Positions 44,757 to 54,693 are shown, counted from the first letter of the stretch. The stretch is 64,000 nucleotides of DNA from Alkalihalobacterium alkalinitrilicum (GCF_002019605.1 NZ_KV917368.1:5005070-5069069), one strand, 5' to 3'. Made by a program: numbers and translations. The notes: generated from the letters alone by a model not told the origin.

Positions 44757-46493
44757 ATGGAAAAGTACACATACGACACAAAAAAACCAGGAAGTGTCTT
44801 TGTCATTTCCGCTATATTTGTTAGTTTATTTGTATTATGGGGTGTATTAGCGCCTCGGGGATTAGAAGAAACGGCAAGTGAATTACTAGCAACAACGATT
44901 GAAAACTTCGGTTGGTTTTACATGATTGTTACCGCTATTTTTATAGCGTTTGTTTTATTTTTAGCAATCAGTCCGTTCGGTAAAATGAAACTTGGAAAGG
45001 AAGAAGACAAACCTGAATACTCCTATTACACATGGGTGGGGATGTTGTTTTCAGCAGGGATTGGCGTTGGTTTTGTCTTTTGGGGAGTAGCAGAGCCTGT
45101 TCTTTACTACATGGATCCTCCATACGGCGTTCAACCTGAAACAGTAGAAGCCGCGAATATTGGTCTACGCTATGCAGTTTATCATTGGGCCCTTCATCCG
45201 TGGGCAATTTTTGGGTTAGTTGCTTTAGCATTAGCTTATGTTCAATACCGGAAAGACCAGCCAGCACTTATTAGTTCAGCCTTTTACCCAATTTTAGGGG
45301 AGCGAGTCAATGGTTGGTTCGGTCGCGGGATTGATATTCTTGCTGTTCTAGCAACATCTACTGGAGTTGCAACAACTTTCGGTTTAAGTGCGATGCAAAT
45401 TACAGGTGGGTTATCTTATTTAACTCCAATTCCGAACAACGTAACGACACAGCTTATCGTCATTTTTGTCGTTGCCATTTTATTTATGTTTTCTGCTGGG
45501 TCGGGTTTAAATAAAGGAATTCGAATTTTAAGTATTACAAATTTAACGATTGCGGCAATCCTTTTACTGTTCATGATCATTTTTGGTCCTACTCTATTTA
45601 TTGCTGAAGGGGTTGTCACAACTTTAGGGGGATACATTTCAAATATCATCCCGATGAGTTTAACAATGACACCATTCACGGATAGTGTATGGTTAGGGGC
45701 ATATACGATATTTTTCTGGGCTTGGCATATTTCATGGGCTCCTTTTATGGGAATATTTATCGCCAGAATTTCAAGAGGTAGATCAATTCGTGAATTTGTT
45801 TTTGGTGTCTTATTTGTCCCTTCCTTGCTTGGTCTAATTTGGTTCACTGCATTTGGTGGAACAGCTCTTCATTTAGATCGAACGGCAGGAAGTAACATTG
45901 CTGAGATTGTCATGAACAATGTAGAAGTCGCGTTATTTGCAACATTAGCGGAGCTCCCTTTTGGTGGGATCATGAGTGTTTTATCGGTCTTGTTAATTCT
46001 TATTTTCTTTATTACCTCAGCTGATTCGGCTTCGTATGTTTTAGGAGCGATGACTTCTAGAGGAAGTCTAAATCCTGCGCTTTATGTAAAATTGATTTGG
46101 GGCTTCTTAATTGCAGCAACAGCAAGTGTGTTACTCTTAAGTGGTGGCTTACAAGGATTGCAGACAGCTTCTATCATTGCGGCATTACCTTTTGGCATTA
46201 TCATGCTAATGATGGCTGTGTCGATGTTTATGATGATAAATAAAGATTATCGCGCTATAAGGAAAAAGAAACGTACAAAACAAATCGAAGAGATTAAAGA
46301 AGAAGTACGTGAAGAGATGAAAGAAGATATATACGAAGAAATCAAAGTAGAAATGCTAGAAGAAGTTAGAGATGAAATAAAGGAAGAAGTATTAGAAGAA
46401 TTTAAAGAAGAGATATATGAAGAAATGAAAGAAGAAATTATTGAAGAGTTTCAAGCGGACGACGACAAATCTTCAAATTCAAAAAAAGAATAA
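44757..46493 (+). CDS. BCCT-family compatible-solute transporter
   Basis: 578 residues with twelve membrane segments. Family marks are GIGVGFVFWGVAEPVLYY and the TM8 segment FWAWHISWAPFMGIFIARIS, with aromatic residues of the betaine site. It takes up glycine betaine or related solutes, usually with Na+, and resembles OpuD. The last ~75 residues are a cytosolic, highly charged helix of near-repeated EEIKEE/EEVREE units, likely a coiled coil. BCCT C-termini act as osmosensors, and this one is long. I use ATG 44757; the frame extends to TTG 44712 through a hairpin. Confidence 0.87.
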   Translation: MEKYTYDTKKPGSVFVISAIFVSLFVLWGVLAPRGLEETASELLATTIENFGWFYMIVTAIFIAFVLFLAISPFGKMKLGKEEDKPEYSYYTWVGMLFSAGIGVGFVFWGVAEPVLYYMDPPYGVQPETVEAANIGLRYAVYHWALHPWAIFGLVALALAYVQYRKDQPALISSAFYPILGERVNGWFGRGIDILAVLATSTGVATTFGLSAMQITGGLSYLTPIPNNVTTQLIVIFVVAILFMFSAGSGLNKGIRILSITNLTIAAILLLFMIIFGPTLFIAEGVVTTLGGYISNIIPMSLTMTPFTDSVWLGAYTIFFWAWHISWAPFMGIFIARISRGRSIREFVFGVLFVPSLLGLIWFTAFGGTALHLDRTAGSNIAEIVMNNVEVALFATLAELPFGGIMSVLSVLLILIFFITSADSASYVLGAMTSRGSLNPALYVKLIWGFLIAATASVLLLSGGLQGLQTASIIAALPFGIIMLMMAVSMFMMINKDYRAIRKKKRTKQIEEIKEEVREEMKEDIYEEIKVEMLEEVRDEIKEEVLEEFKEEIYEEMKEEIIEEFQADDDKSSNSKKE

Positions 46494-46510
46494 TGGTAGT
46501 TGTAATGAAA

Positions 46511-46540
46511 AGACTGAATTTTCATCAGTCTCTTTTTTTT
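46511..46540 (+). terminator. terminator after BCCT gene
   Basis: Perfect 7-bp stem AGACTGA/TCAGTCT, then C and eight T. Confidence 0.9.
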
Positions 46541-46650
46541 GTAGGTAAGAGAGCATTTCGCCAGCTTCTCGCTTTCCTCGTTGGTCGGTGAATTTAAGGC
46601 CATAACTTATAATTTTAGCGGCATTGTATCGAATGTATTTTTCAGACTCT

Positions 46651-47030
46651 AGAAATGAAAGGAGCTAAGGCTGACTTTAGAGCATATTTCTTCCTTATAC
46701 TGGAAATAAAAGGAACTAAGGCTGACTTTAGAGTATGTTACTTCCTAATATTGGTGATTGAAGGAGCTAAGATCGACTTTAGAGTACAACACTTCCTTAT
46801 ATTGGTAATTAAAGGAACTAAGATTGACTTTAGAGGACATTCCTTCCTGATACTGGTAATGAAAGGAGCTAAGATCGACTTTAGAGGACGCTTTTTCCTG
46901 ATACTGGAAATTAGAGGAGCTAAGTTTGATTTTAGAGAATATTACTTCCTGTTACTGGAAATACGAGGACTGAAATGGACTTTAGAGCGCACATTTCTTC
47001 CTAATATTAGGAATGGAAGTCGCTAAACCT
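46651..47030. repeat. 51-bp tandem repeats, seven and a half copies
   Basis: Units start near 46651, 46702, 46753, 46804, 46855, 46906 and 46957, with a partial one at 47009. Shared core: AAAGGAGCTAAG, GACTTTAGAG and CTTCCT. Copies differ at many sites, so the array is old. Because 51 is divisible by three, frames stay open on both strands, including a 123-codon plus-strand frame (17-residue repeat KGAKIDFR...FLILV), which I do not take as a gene. The 46541-47291 gap holds nothing else clear except the sulP promoter region. Confidence 0.85.
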
Positions 47031-47291
47031 TAAAGATACATACTGTAATAATAAATTTTCAAAACTACTTGGTCATCTTTAATACACCAATTTAAAGAAA
47101 ATGTAGATGTGAATTTTTTATGAATGAATTAGATTTTGAAAGAAAATAGGAGGAAAAGCGGGAAAAACAGTGGTTGAACACGGTTACATTAAGATTTAAG
47201 TATTACAAAAATCGTGGTACAATGCATTTCGTTATGTGCGGAATTGATTTTCCCAGATGGAAAATCTCTAAATTAATGATAGAGGTGCAAA

Positions 47292-48740
47292 ATGAATATC
47301 GAGAAGATAAAAAATGAATGGTTTGGTAATGTGAGAGGGGATGTACTTGCTGGGATGGTAGTCGCGCTCGCGTTAATTCCAGAAGCGATTGCCTTTTCCA
47401 TTATTGCTGGTGTTGATCCGATGGTTGGATTGTACGCTTCTTTCTGTATTGCTGTTGTAATCGCATTCGTTGGGGGACGACCAGGAATGATTTCAGCGGC
47501 AACAGGTGCGATGGCGTTATTAATGGTTACGCTCGTTGCCGATCACGGACTTCAATATTTACTAGCAGCTACGATATTAACGGGTATTATTCAAATTTTC
47601 TTTGGAGTCTTTAAGCTCGCTCGTTATATGAAGTTTATTCCACGTTCGGTCATGATCGGATTTGTAAATGCGTTAGCAATTTTAATTTTTATGGCCCAAC
47701 TAGAACAGTTTGTCGGTGCGACTTGGATGATGTATGTACTAGTGGCTACAACATTAGTGATTATCTATGTGTTACCGAGATTTACAAAAGCAGTTCCATC
47801 AACGTTAATAGCGATTATTGTCATAACGGCTTTTGTTATTTTAACAGGTACTGGTGTAAGTACAGTAGGTGATATGGGAACATTAACTCAGTCATTGCCG
47901 ATGTTTTTAATTCCACATATTCCATTAACAATTGAAACGTTATTGATCATTCTACCGTACTCTTTAGCTTTAGCAATTGTCGGTATATTAGAGTCATTAT
48001 TAACAGCTCAAATTGTTGATGATATGACGGATACGGAAAGTAATAAAAATAAAGAAAGTCGCGGACAAGGGATCGCCAACATCGTTTCTGGCTTTTTCGG
48101 TGGAATGGCGGGTTGTGCGATGATTGGCCAGTCTGTGATTAATGTAAAATCGGGTGGACGAGGCAGATTATCAGCATTAGTTGCGGGTGTGTTCCTTATG
48201 ATCCTTATTGTTGCCTTAGGTAATCTTGTTGTGCAAATACCAATGGCAGCACTCGTTGGGGTTATGATTATGGTATCGATCAGTACATTTGATTGGAATT
48301 CTGTTCGTACCCTTCATAAAGTACCACGAACAGATGCGGCAGTTATGGTTGTTACAGTGGGAACAGTTGTTATTACTCATAACTTAGCCATCGGTGTTCT
48401 CGCAGGGGTTGTACTTAGTGCCATATTCTTTGCAGGGAAAATTTCTAAAGTCAATGTCTCAGCGGAAGTGCTCAATCGCAAGAAAACTTATTACGTTCAA
48501 GGGCAAATTTTCTTTGCGTCTGTTACTGATTTTGTTGCTGCCTTTGATTATAAAGAAGAAGTTACCGATGTTGTGATTGATTTAAGTCAATCGCATTTAT
48601 GGGATGATTCAGCGGTAGGAGCGATCGAAAAAATTAAACACAAGTTTGCGCAAAATGGTATCGATGTAAAGATTATCGGATTAAACAAAGATAGTACTAA
48701 TTTAATGAGTAAAGTTGGTGGCATTTCGTCAGGCCACTAA
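47292..48740 (+). CDS. SulP-family anion transporter with STAS domain
   Basis: 482 residues, about ten to twelve membrane helices. [20 protein letters not shown] and [16 protein letters not shown] are SulP marks; a shortened STAS domain covers about 395-480 ([20 protein letters not shown]). It exchanges or imports sulfate, bicarbonate or a related anion; B. subtilis YbaR is of this type. GAGGTG precedes the ATG. The hairpin after it belongs to the dispersed repeat group. Confidence 0.87.
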   Translation: MNIEKIKNEWFGNVRGDVLAGMVVALALIPEAIAFSIIAGVDPMVGLYASFCIAVVIAFVGGRPGMISAATGAMALLMVTLVADHGLQYLLAATILTGIIQIFFGVFKLARYMKFIPRSVMIGFVNALAILIFMAQLEQFVGATWMMYVLVATTLVIIYVLPRFTKAVPSTLIAIIVITAFVILTGTGVSTVGDMGTLTQSLPMFLIPHIPLTIETLLIILPYSLALAIVGILESLLTAQIVDDMTDTESNKNKESRGQGIANIVSGFFGGMAGCAMIGQSVINVKSGGRGRLSALVAGVFLMILIVALGNLVVQIPMAALVGVMIMVSISTFDWNSVRTLHKVPRTDAAVMVVTVGTVVITHNLAIGVLAGVVLSAIFFAGKISKVNVSAEVLNRKKTYYVQGQIFFASVTDFVAAFDYKEEVTDVVIDLSQSHLWDDSAVGAIEKIKHKFAQNGIDVKIIGLNKDSTNLMSKVGGISSGH

Positions 48741-48750
48741 TGGTAAAGTG

Positions 48751-48797
48751 ATGGTGTCAGATCCTTAGGAAACTAAGGTATCTAACACCATTTTTTG
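48751..48797 (+). terminator. terminator, hairpin repeat copy 3
   Basis: Arms ATGGTGTCAGATCCTTAG and CTAAGGTATCTAACACCAT pair with few mismatches round GAAA, then TTTTTT. The outer sequence GGTGTCAG is shared with the hairpins at 18781 and 26130. Confidence 0.8.
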
Positions 48798-48938
48798 TGC
48801 TAGGCTTCACTCTTAAGTTACATAATAAGTTGAGGGAAGTGTCAGCCATTTTTTTTGGTCCAAAGTAGGTTAAACAAAATGAATAAAACAGTGGCATGAT
48901 AAAGACAAAGATTATAGCAATGACATTAGGTCACAAGA

Positions 48939-49592
48939 CTACCACATGTCATCATAAAGACGCCGATCACTTAAAACCGTATCGATCGGACAAATATCAG
49001 CATCTCTTCCATATTGCCATGCCCATACAATAGCATCACATGGTGGTTTAGCTGGAGTAAATCGTTGTGGACGATTTTGTTTTGTTGTTACCCCAGGTTC
49101 AGGTTCTGCACTCCATAGTACCGATTGTACTTTTACGCGTTCACTATTAGCAACAGCAGCGCAGTAGGCATCACTAAAAGGTCCTTCAACGGGATCGTGA
49201 TAAAAACCAGGTTTGTAGCCACTCGGATAAAAAGCATCGACCCACGCTCGGATCCACGCCTCATCGACATCAAAGAAGTTTTCAATATTGGCAAATACTC
49301 GAACTCCTGTAGGAAAGCCGAGTCTTCTTGCATGGAAAATGGCATTCGCTGAAGCAATTTCCCCAGCACGGTATCCTACAGCTTCAGCAAATCCATTCTA
49401 AATGGGCATGACTCTAACACCGTTTCCACGTAACCTCCCGATTTCTTCTACGGTCAATCCGTCGCTAACATTGGGTATTGTCGTTAAGTATCTGCCCCAA
49501 TATTCTGGTTTACCAAAGTTTTCAATCACACAATCATATAAGGCAGGAGTTACGGCCGCTGCTGAATCAACCCCCCAAATGGTTCTCGCCAT
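48939..49592 (-). pseudogene. DUF1906 (glycoside-hydrolase-like) protein with one internal stop
   Basis: 217 codons in one frame, broken only by a TAG at 49398-49400 (MPI-stop-NGF). Before it: ARTIWGVDSAAAVTPALYD, EYWGRYLTTIPNVSDGLT; after it: RAGEIASANAIFHARRLGFP, VRVFANIENFFDVDEAWIRA, VLWSAEPEPGV and IVWAWQYGRDADICPID. This is the DUF1906 / Rv2525c-like TIM-barrel family linked to peptidoglycan or polysaccharide. A Tyr codon probably changed to TAG. ATG 49592 has TTAGGAGTGA upstream. No other damage, so the stop is recent or is read through. Confidence 0.75.
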
Positions 49593-49970
49593 GTAATCAC
49601 TCCTAACTTTCAATATCAAATCACGGGTCGTCAAACGATCTATTTTATATCTTATCGTTTTAAAAGTTGTACTATGATAAATAAAAAGCGATTTCTTACA
49701 TGTTGGAATCGGAAAGAAGTGGATGTAGATTGAAAATTTACTGTCGTTTGATGGGTTAAGGGCATGTTATTGTAGAAGCTGGATGGAATTAATGCACGGA
49801 GAAGGTATTAGTACAAGGTATATAGGCATTGAATTTATACAAGTAGAATATTCAAATAGGAAGTAGGGTTTATCTACCATAGAGTTTTTAGTTGAAAGGA
49901 TTAATATGATAGTTTATGATTTTAAAAAAACTTCCTTCGAAAAAAGTGAGAATTAACTTTTTAAAAAGTG
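49593..49970. other. gene-free stretch before the tRNA
   Basis: Divergent promoter region of the DUF1906 pseudogene and the tRNA; I see no credible gene or repeat. Confidence 0.5.
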
Positions 49971-49999
49971 TTGACACATATTAAAAAATACGGTATATT
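49971..49999 (+). promoter_or_regulatory. sigma-A promoter of tRNA-Val
   Basis: TTGACA (49971-49976), 17 bases, TATATT (49994-49999), 28 bases before the tRNA. Confidence 0.85.
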
Positions 50000-50027
50000 T
50001 ATTTTGTCGCTAAAATAAATGATCTTT

Positions 50028-50103
50028 GATCCGTTAGCTCAGCTGGGAGAGCGCCACCTTGACAGGGTGGAGGTCGGCGGTTCGATCCCGTCACGGGTCA
50101 CCA
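50028..50103 (+). tRNA. tRNA-Val(GAC)
   Basis: 76 bases including encoded CCA. Acceptor GATCCGT pairs with ACGGGTC; anticodon stem CCACC/GGTGG with loop TTGACAG, anticodon GAC at 50061-50063; T-loop GGTTCGATCCC. Its 3' part is the probable attachment site of the element that follows. Confidence 0.95.
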
Positions 50104-50118
50104 TAAAAACGTTGATAC

Positions 50119-50154
50119 AAAGGGATTTTCTCATTAAAGGGAAATCCCTTTTTT
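50119..50154 (+). terminator. terminator after tRNA-Val
   Basis: Stem AAAGGGATTT/AAATCCCTTT, then T run. Confidence 0.85.
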
Positions 50155-50221
50155 GTTTATTTTTTTTTTGCCGACATTTCTGCCGACATTTTTATACAAA
50201 CGAAATCAAATGAAAGCATAT

Positions 50222-51409
50222 TTAACCTTTCTTGAACAAAGTATCAAGTGAATTCGCAGCTTCTCGATCTGCTTTTTCTAACACATGGCCATATGTGTTC
50301 ATCGTGGTTTTTATATCAGCATGACCTAAACGACTGGAAATGGTTTTGGCATGAATTCCTTGATTAATGAGCAAGGTTGCCGACGTGTGACGTAAAGCGT
50401 GAAAATTGATATACTTTAGCTTATGACGGTTAATAAATCTTCTCCACCAAGTCGTGACAGATGTGGGGTGGAAAGGTATACCCTTGAAATCAGAAAATAG
50501 GAAAAAGTAGTCTCCACCATTCCAAAGTTCCTCAGCTGCTATTCGCTCTTGCTGTTTTTTTGTTTTTAACTTTTTTAATTCTGGAATAAGGGAAGAAGGA
50601 ATGGTCACTGTTCTTTTGCTATTCTTTGTTTTCAATTCACCAATTTGAAATCCACTACTCTTGGAATAGGTAAGTCCTTGTTTTACTGCAATAATGCCTT
50701 CCTCTAGGTCAATATGTTTCCATTCAAGACCAAGTAATTCTGATCGTCGTAACCCTGTAGTAATAGCAATTTTAATCATAACTCTCCAGTGAAGAAGCTC
50801 TTTGTCTAGTCGATTTAAAAGAAGTGCAGCTTCTTCCTCATCATAAACCTCTATTTCTTTGGGCGTTTCTTTTGGCTTCTTAACACCTACTACTGGGTTT
50901 TCTTTAATTATCTTCCATTCAACAGCTCTACTAAAGATGTTTTTTAGTATCCTATGATGATAAGCAATAGTTGCTGGAGAAAGAACATCTTCCTTACCAT
51001 CTTTTCTTAGTCCAGGTTCAGAAAGGTTGTCTAAAAAATCTACGATATGAATGGTTTTGACTTGATCAATTCGTAATGCTTGGGATGCAGGTAATATTCG
51101 ATTGTTGATGTGCAGTAGATAGGTATCTAATGTCCTTGGAGCCAGATGTTTCTTGGCGTATTTAGGAAACCAGTGTTTTTCAACAAAATCAACAAACATC
51201 ATTTTTTCAGGCTCAAAATAACTATCAGCTGTTACTTCAGTTACAAACTGAGCAAGCATTTTTTCTGCTTCGCGTTTCCCCTTGGCTTTGACAGTCTTAT
51301 ATTTCTTTTGTCGTTTCTTCTTACCCGTTAAATGATTAAGTTTCATACCTAGATCAACTTCAAGTTGCCATTTACCATCGCCTCGATCTCTTATCGATCC
51401 TTTGGCCAT
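50222..51409 (-). CDS. int: tyrosine-recombinase integrase
   Basis: 395 residues of the phage Int type used by Firmicute prophages and ICEs. It has an N-terminal AP2-like DNA-binding domain (GSIRDRGDGKWQLEVDLG), a SAM-like core-binding domain at about 70-180, and a catalytic domain with Arg in ITTGLRRSELLGLEW, H-x-x-R in INFHALRHTSATLL, His in LGHADIKTTMNTYGH and the final Tyr in the same motif. It sits about 120 bases from the tRNA-Val 3' end and points toward it, as expected for integration in that site. Overlap with the next genes suggests expression with immA. Confidence 0.93.
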   Translation of the reverse strand: MAKGSIRDRGDGKWQLEVDLGMKLNHLTGKKKRQKKYKTVKAKGKREAEKMLAQFVTEVTADSYFEPEKMMFVDFVEKHWFPKYAKKHLAPRTLDTYLLHINNRILPASQALRIDQVKTIHIVDFLDNLSEPGLRKDGKEDVLSPATIAYHHRILKNIFSRAVEWKIIKENPVVGVKKPKETPKEIEVYDEEEAALLLNRLDKELLHWRVMIKIAITTGLRRSELLGLEWKHIDLEEGIIAVKQGLTYSKSSGFQIGELKTKNSKRTVTIPSSLIPELKKLKTKKQQERIAAEELWNGGDYFFLFSDFKGIPFHPTSVTTWWRRFINRHKLKYINFHALRHTSATLLINQGIHAKTISSRLGHADIKTTMNTYGHVLEKADREAANSLDTLFKKG

Positions 51410-51425
51410 TTGTTCACACCATCCT

Positions 51426-51791
51426 TTACCACTCTAAATGATTTCTTATAGCAGGCATTTGAAGGACTTCTTCTATGTCACCGACTTGAATGATAAACTG
51501 AGTAACATCTTCATATATCCCACCGAAATTAGTAATAGTTTCTTTAATACGAGGGAGGTATACGCCAATAGTATTTGGTTTCTCGTAGGAAACAGTAAGA
51601 TCACCAAGTGTAACAGATGCACTCAATATTTCATTATCAAAATCTTCGATACCATGAACTTCAAATGGAGCTACTATAGGTATATATAAGTATTCTGCAT
51701 CCCAGTCAAGATTTCCAGTCCCAAAATTTAGCACAAACCAAGTAGGTACTTTTTCACCTTCATAATAATCATAATAAACAGTTGATCTCAT
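51426..51791 (-). CDS. hypothetical prophage protein
   Basis: 121 residues from ATG 51791 (AAGGAAGGTG upstream). MRSTVYYDYYEGEKVPTWFV, acidic, probably all-beta. Not recognised. Lies between integrase and immA and overlaps the immA end, so it was co-transcribed with immA before the IS21 insertion. Confidence 0.6.
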   Translation of the reverse strand: MRSTVYYDYYEGEKVPTWFVLNFGTGNLDWDAEYLYIPIVAPFEVHGIEDFDNEILSASVTLGDLTVSYEKPNTIGVYLPRIKETITNFGGIYEDVTQFIIQVGDIEEVLQMPAIRNHLEW

Positions 51792-51792
51792 T

Positions 51793-52221
51793 TTAAAATG
51801 CACCTTCCTTTACTAGTTTTCTTTCCACAGCTGTTTGTAAAAGTAACTTTGTTTCAGCTGACCAATTGGATGGATCAGCTTTTCTTGTTTTCATTTCCTC
51901 AAATGACCGAATATTATCATCCATTTTAGATTGAAACACTCTTCTTTTAATTTGTTCTAGACGTAAAGTGGCCATGTAAATAGTTACTTTAAATCTATCA
52001 GATAATAATGCTATTATTTCAGCTTCATAGTTTGGTAATGCTAGATTACTTATCATAGAAAATGGCATTGTAGCGTATAGTTGGAAGTTTTTTGTTTGGG
52101 CTTCTTGTAGCTCTCGAAATGCATTTGGCATCATTGTTTGTCTACCAGCGTGCCTTAATACATGGCACAATTCATGAAAAAATACTTCACGTTGTTCATC
52201 TTGAGGGAGTCTAGAATCAAC
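51793..52221 (-). pseudogene. immA: ImmA/IrrE metallopeptidase, 3' part, cut by IS21
   Basis: Carries SRLPQDEQREVFFHELCHVL, the zinc-binding HExxH-type motif, and the C-terminal ~100 residues. The 5' part lies at 55051-55241, beyond the insertion. ImmA-type proteases cut the phage or ICE repressor to start induction. The coding frame is continuous once the IS21 copy and one TCAAC are removed. As it stands it has no start. Confidence 0.85.
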
Positions 52222-52393
52222 TGATTATTGCAGAGAAAATGAGCCACTTATGCGGAGTTTTGAGCCAGTCATTGCGGCGTAAAGAGCCACCCTTTGCGGA
52301 ATGCTGCGCCACTATAAATAGAATAAAGAAAAGCCTCCTGTATAATAACCTTGCATGCTAGCAAGCATGACATTATTATACAGGAGGCTTTTT

Positions 52394-53941
52394 ATGGTTA
52401 ATTACCGTAAGATTCTGGAACTTTATCTTGAAGAAGTTAGTCAAAGAACGATTAGTTCTAGCACTGGGCACTCAAGGGATACAGTTTCAGATGTTGTTCA
52501 ACGTGCCAAAAAACTTGGTGTAGAAAGCTTGAATGACACCATGACCAATCCATGGCTAGAAGCGTTTCTCTTCCCAGAGAAACAGGCTGTTGAGAAAGGG
52601 TACTTCCCAATTGATTGGGAAAGAGTGCATAAGGAACTACAAAAGAAGAATGTAACCCTGTCCCTGTTACATCACGAGTATTCCACAGAGGCACGGGAAG
52701 GCGGCAAGATTCCCTATGCCTATCGTACATTTTGTGAAAACTATGGGAAATATGCGAAAAAGTATAAGTTAACTATGCCTATTCGTAGAAAGCCAGGTGA
52801 AGTCATGGAAGTAGATTGGGCTGGGACGACACTAAAGATAAATGATCGTTCTACAGGCGAAACGATTCCAGCGTATGTTTTTATTGCGACCTTACCTTAT
52901 AGCCAGTTCAGTTATGTTGAAGCTTTTTTAGATATGAAATCAGCTAATTGGCTTATCGCTCATATTCATGCATTGGAGTATTTTGATGGAGTTCCTGAAA
53001 CAATGGTTCCTGATAATTTGAAAACAGGGGTTACGAAAGCACATCGGGAAGAGCCTCTTCTAAATGAAGCCTATCGTGAAATGGCAGATTACTACCGTAC
53101 TGTCATTGTTCCAAGCCGTGTTCGAAGGCCAAAAGATAAAGCGAGTGTCGAAGGCACTGTTGGATATATTTCCAGACAGATTATCGCTCCACTAAGAAAC
53201 TATCAGTGTTTTCATCTTCAAGATTTAAACCAGAAAATCTTTGAAAAATTAGAAGAAATCAATACCACTGAATTTCAAAAGCGACCAGGTTCGCGTAAAA
53301 AGGTGTTTGAGGAAGAAGAGAAATCCTACCTTCAACAGCTTCCTCAAACAAGGTATAAACTTGCGGAATGGAAAACAGCAAAAGTTCAACTGAACTACCA
53401 CATCCAAGTTGATCGAATGTATTATTCCGTTCCATATGATTATGTCCGAGAGAATGTCGATGTTCGACTGACTACGGATTTAATTGAAGTTTACTTCAAA
53501 GAAGTACGGATTGCATCCCATAAACGACAACATGGTGAAATTGGCCAGTTAGAGACCAATCCAGATCACATGCCTGACAATCACCGATTATATTTAGATC
53601 ATAATCCAGAAAATAACCGGAAGTGGGCAGAAACAATTGGACCATCTATGACTCAATTTGTCTCTCATATCTTAGAAATGAATGTAGAGAAAAAAGCATT
53701 AAATAGCCTTAGCACACTGAGGAATATAGCTAAGAAATACCCAAATGAAGAAATAGAGAAAGCAACAGAAACCTTACTTGAAATTTCAACAAACCCAACG
53801 GTTTCTGTCTTTAAAAGTGTAGTAGAAAGAAATAAGAAGAAAAAACAAACTAAAAAAACGGATATTAACAGACCTCGCACTACATCTGACGACTATGGAT
53901 TTGTCCGTGGAGCTAAATACTTTGGGAGGGATACAAAATAA
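52394..53941 (+). CDS. istA: IS21 transposase IstA
   Basis: 515 residues from ATG 52394 (CAGGAGGC upstream). N-terminal helix-turn-helix (ILELYLEEVSQRTISSSTGH), DDE core with VMEVDWAGTTLKI, TMVPDNLKTGVTKA and KDKASVEGTVGYI (Glu), C-terminal beta-barrel (VDRMYYSVPYDYV). It cuts and joins the element ends. Its TAA overlaps the istB ATG, the usual IS21 coupling. Confidence 0.93.
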   Translation: MVNYRKILELYLEEVSQRTISSSTGHSRDTVSDVVQRAKKLGVESLNDTMTNPWLEAFLFPEKQAVEKGYFPIDWERVHKELQKKNVTLSLLHHEYSTEAREGGKIPYAYRTFCENYGKYAKKYKLTMPIRRKPGEVMEVDWAGTTLKINDRSTGETIPAYVFIATLPYSQFSYVEAFLDMKSANWLIAHIHALEYFDGVPETMVPDNLKTGVTKAHREEPLLNEAYREMADYYRTVIVPSRVRRPKDKASVEGTVGYISRQIIAPLRNYQCFHLQDLNQKIFEKLEEINTTEFQKRPGSRKKVFEEEEKSYLQQLPQTRYKLAEWKTAKVQLNYHIQVDRMYYSVPYDYVRENVDVRLTTDLIEVYFKEVRIASHKRQHGEIGQLETNPDHMPDNHRLYLDHNPENNRKWAETIGPSMTQFVSHILEMNVEKKALNSLSTLRNIAKKYPNEEIEKATETLLEISTNPTVSVFKSVVERNKKKKQTKKTDINRPRTTSDDYGFVRGAKYFGRDTK

Positions 53942-54693
53942 TGAACCAAGAAACTTTACGTAAACTAGTAGAAATGAAAATGGGTGCGATGGCGGAATTA
54001 TATCAGCAGCAAAAGCAGAATAACGATTATAGGGACATGGATTTTGATGATAGGTTCAATCTCCTGGTAGATTATGAATATGATAGACGTAAATCGAATC
54101 GACTTGAACGACTAATTAAACAGGCTACACTCAGCGAACCAACAGCAGCTATTGAAGATATCGAATATCATCCGGATCGTAATTTGGATAAGAATCAAAT
54201 ATTAGAGTTAGCAACTGGGAATTACCTTCAAAATCACCATAACATCATTTTAATGGGCGCCTCTGGGAACGGAAAGACATGGATATCCAATGCCTTTGGG
54301 GTACATGCATGTCGCCAATTTTATAAAGTGAAATATATAAGGTTACCAGAATTACTAGATGAATTAGCTGTAGCAAAGTATGAAGCAGATGGCAGCTTCC
54401 GTAAGTTAATTCAGAAATACAAAAAGATTGATTTATTAATCCTGGATGAGTGGCTACTAACAGAGCTTTCAGAGGAAAATATACTGCATGTGTTGGAGAT
54501 TATTGAAGCAAGGCTCAAAAGAGCCTCTACTATTTTCTGTTCCCAATTCTCACCTGAGGGATGGCATTCAAAACTAGGACAGGCACAAATAGCAGATGCG
54601 ATTCTTGACAGAATCGTTCATGATTCATATAAGATTCTAGTTGATGGTGAAGTTTCGATGAGGGAACGTCATGGATTGAGGGTATCAAAATGA
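53941..54693 (+). CDS. istB: IS21 helper ATPase IstB
   Basis: 250 residues, AAA+ protein related to DnaC. Walker A MGASGNGKTWISNAFG, Walker B DLLILDEWLL, sensor CSQFSPEGW. It selects target sites and stimulates IstA. Starts on the istA stop codon and is intact. Confidence 0.93.
   Translation: MNQETLRKLVEMKMGAMAELYQQQKQNNDYRDMDFDDRFNLLVDYEYDRRKSNRLERLIKQATLSEPTAAIEDIEYHPDRNLDKNQILELATGNYLQNHHNIILMGASGNGKTWISNAFGVHACRQFYKVKYIRLPELLDELAVAKYEADGSFRKLIQKYKKIDLLILDEWLLTELSEENILHVLEIIEARLKRASTIFCSQFSPEGWHSKLGQAQIADAILDRIVHDSYKILVDGEVSMRERHGLRVSK

Noticed and set aside
46655-47026. 123-codon frame made of 17-residue repeats (KGAKIDFR type)
   Set aside because: It is the tandem 51-bp repeat read in one frame. 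Other frames on both strands are open as well, there is no ribosome site apart from the one in every unit, and the last copies break the pattern.
46651-47030. CRISPR array
   Set aside because: Units are contiguous, diverged 51-mers without unique spacers, and no cas genes are near.
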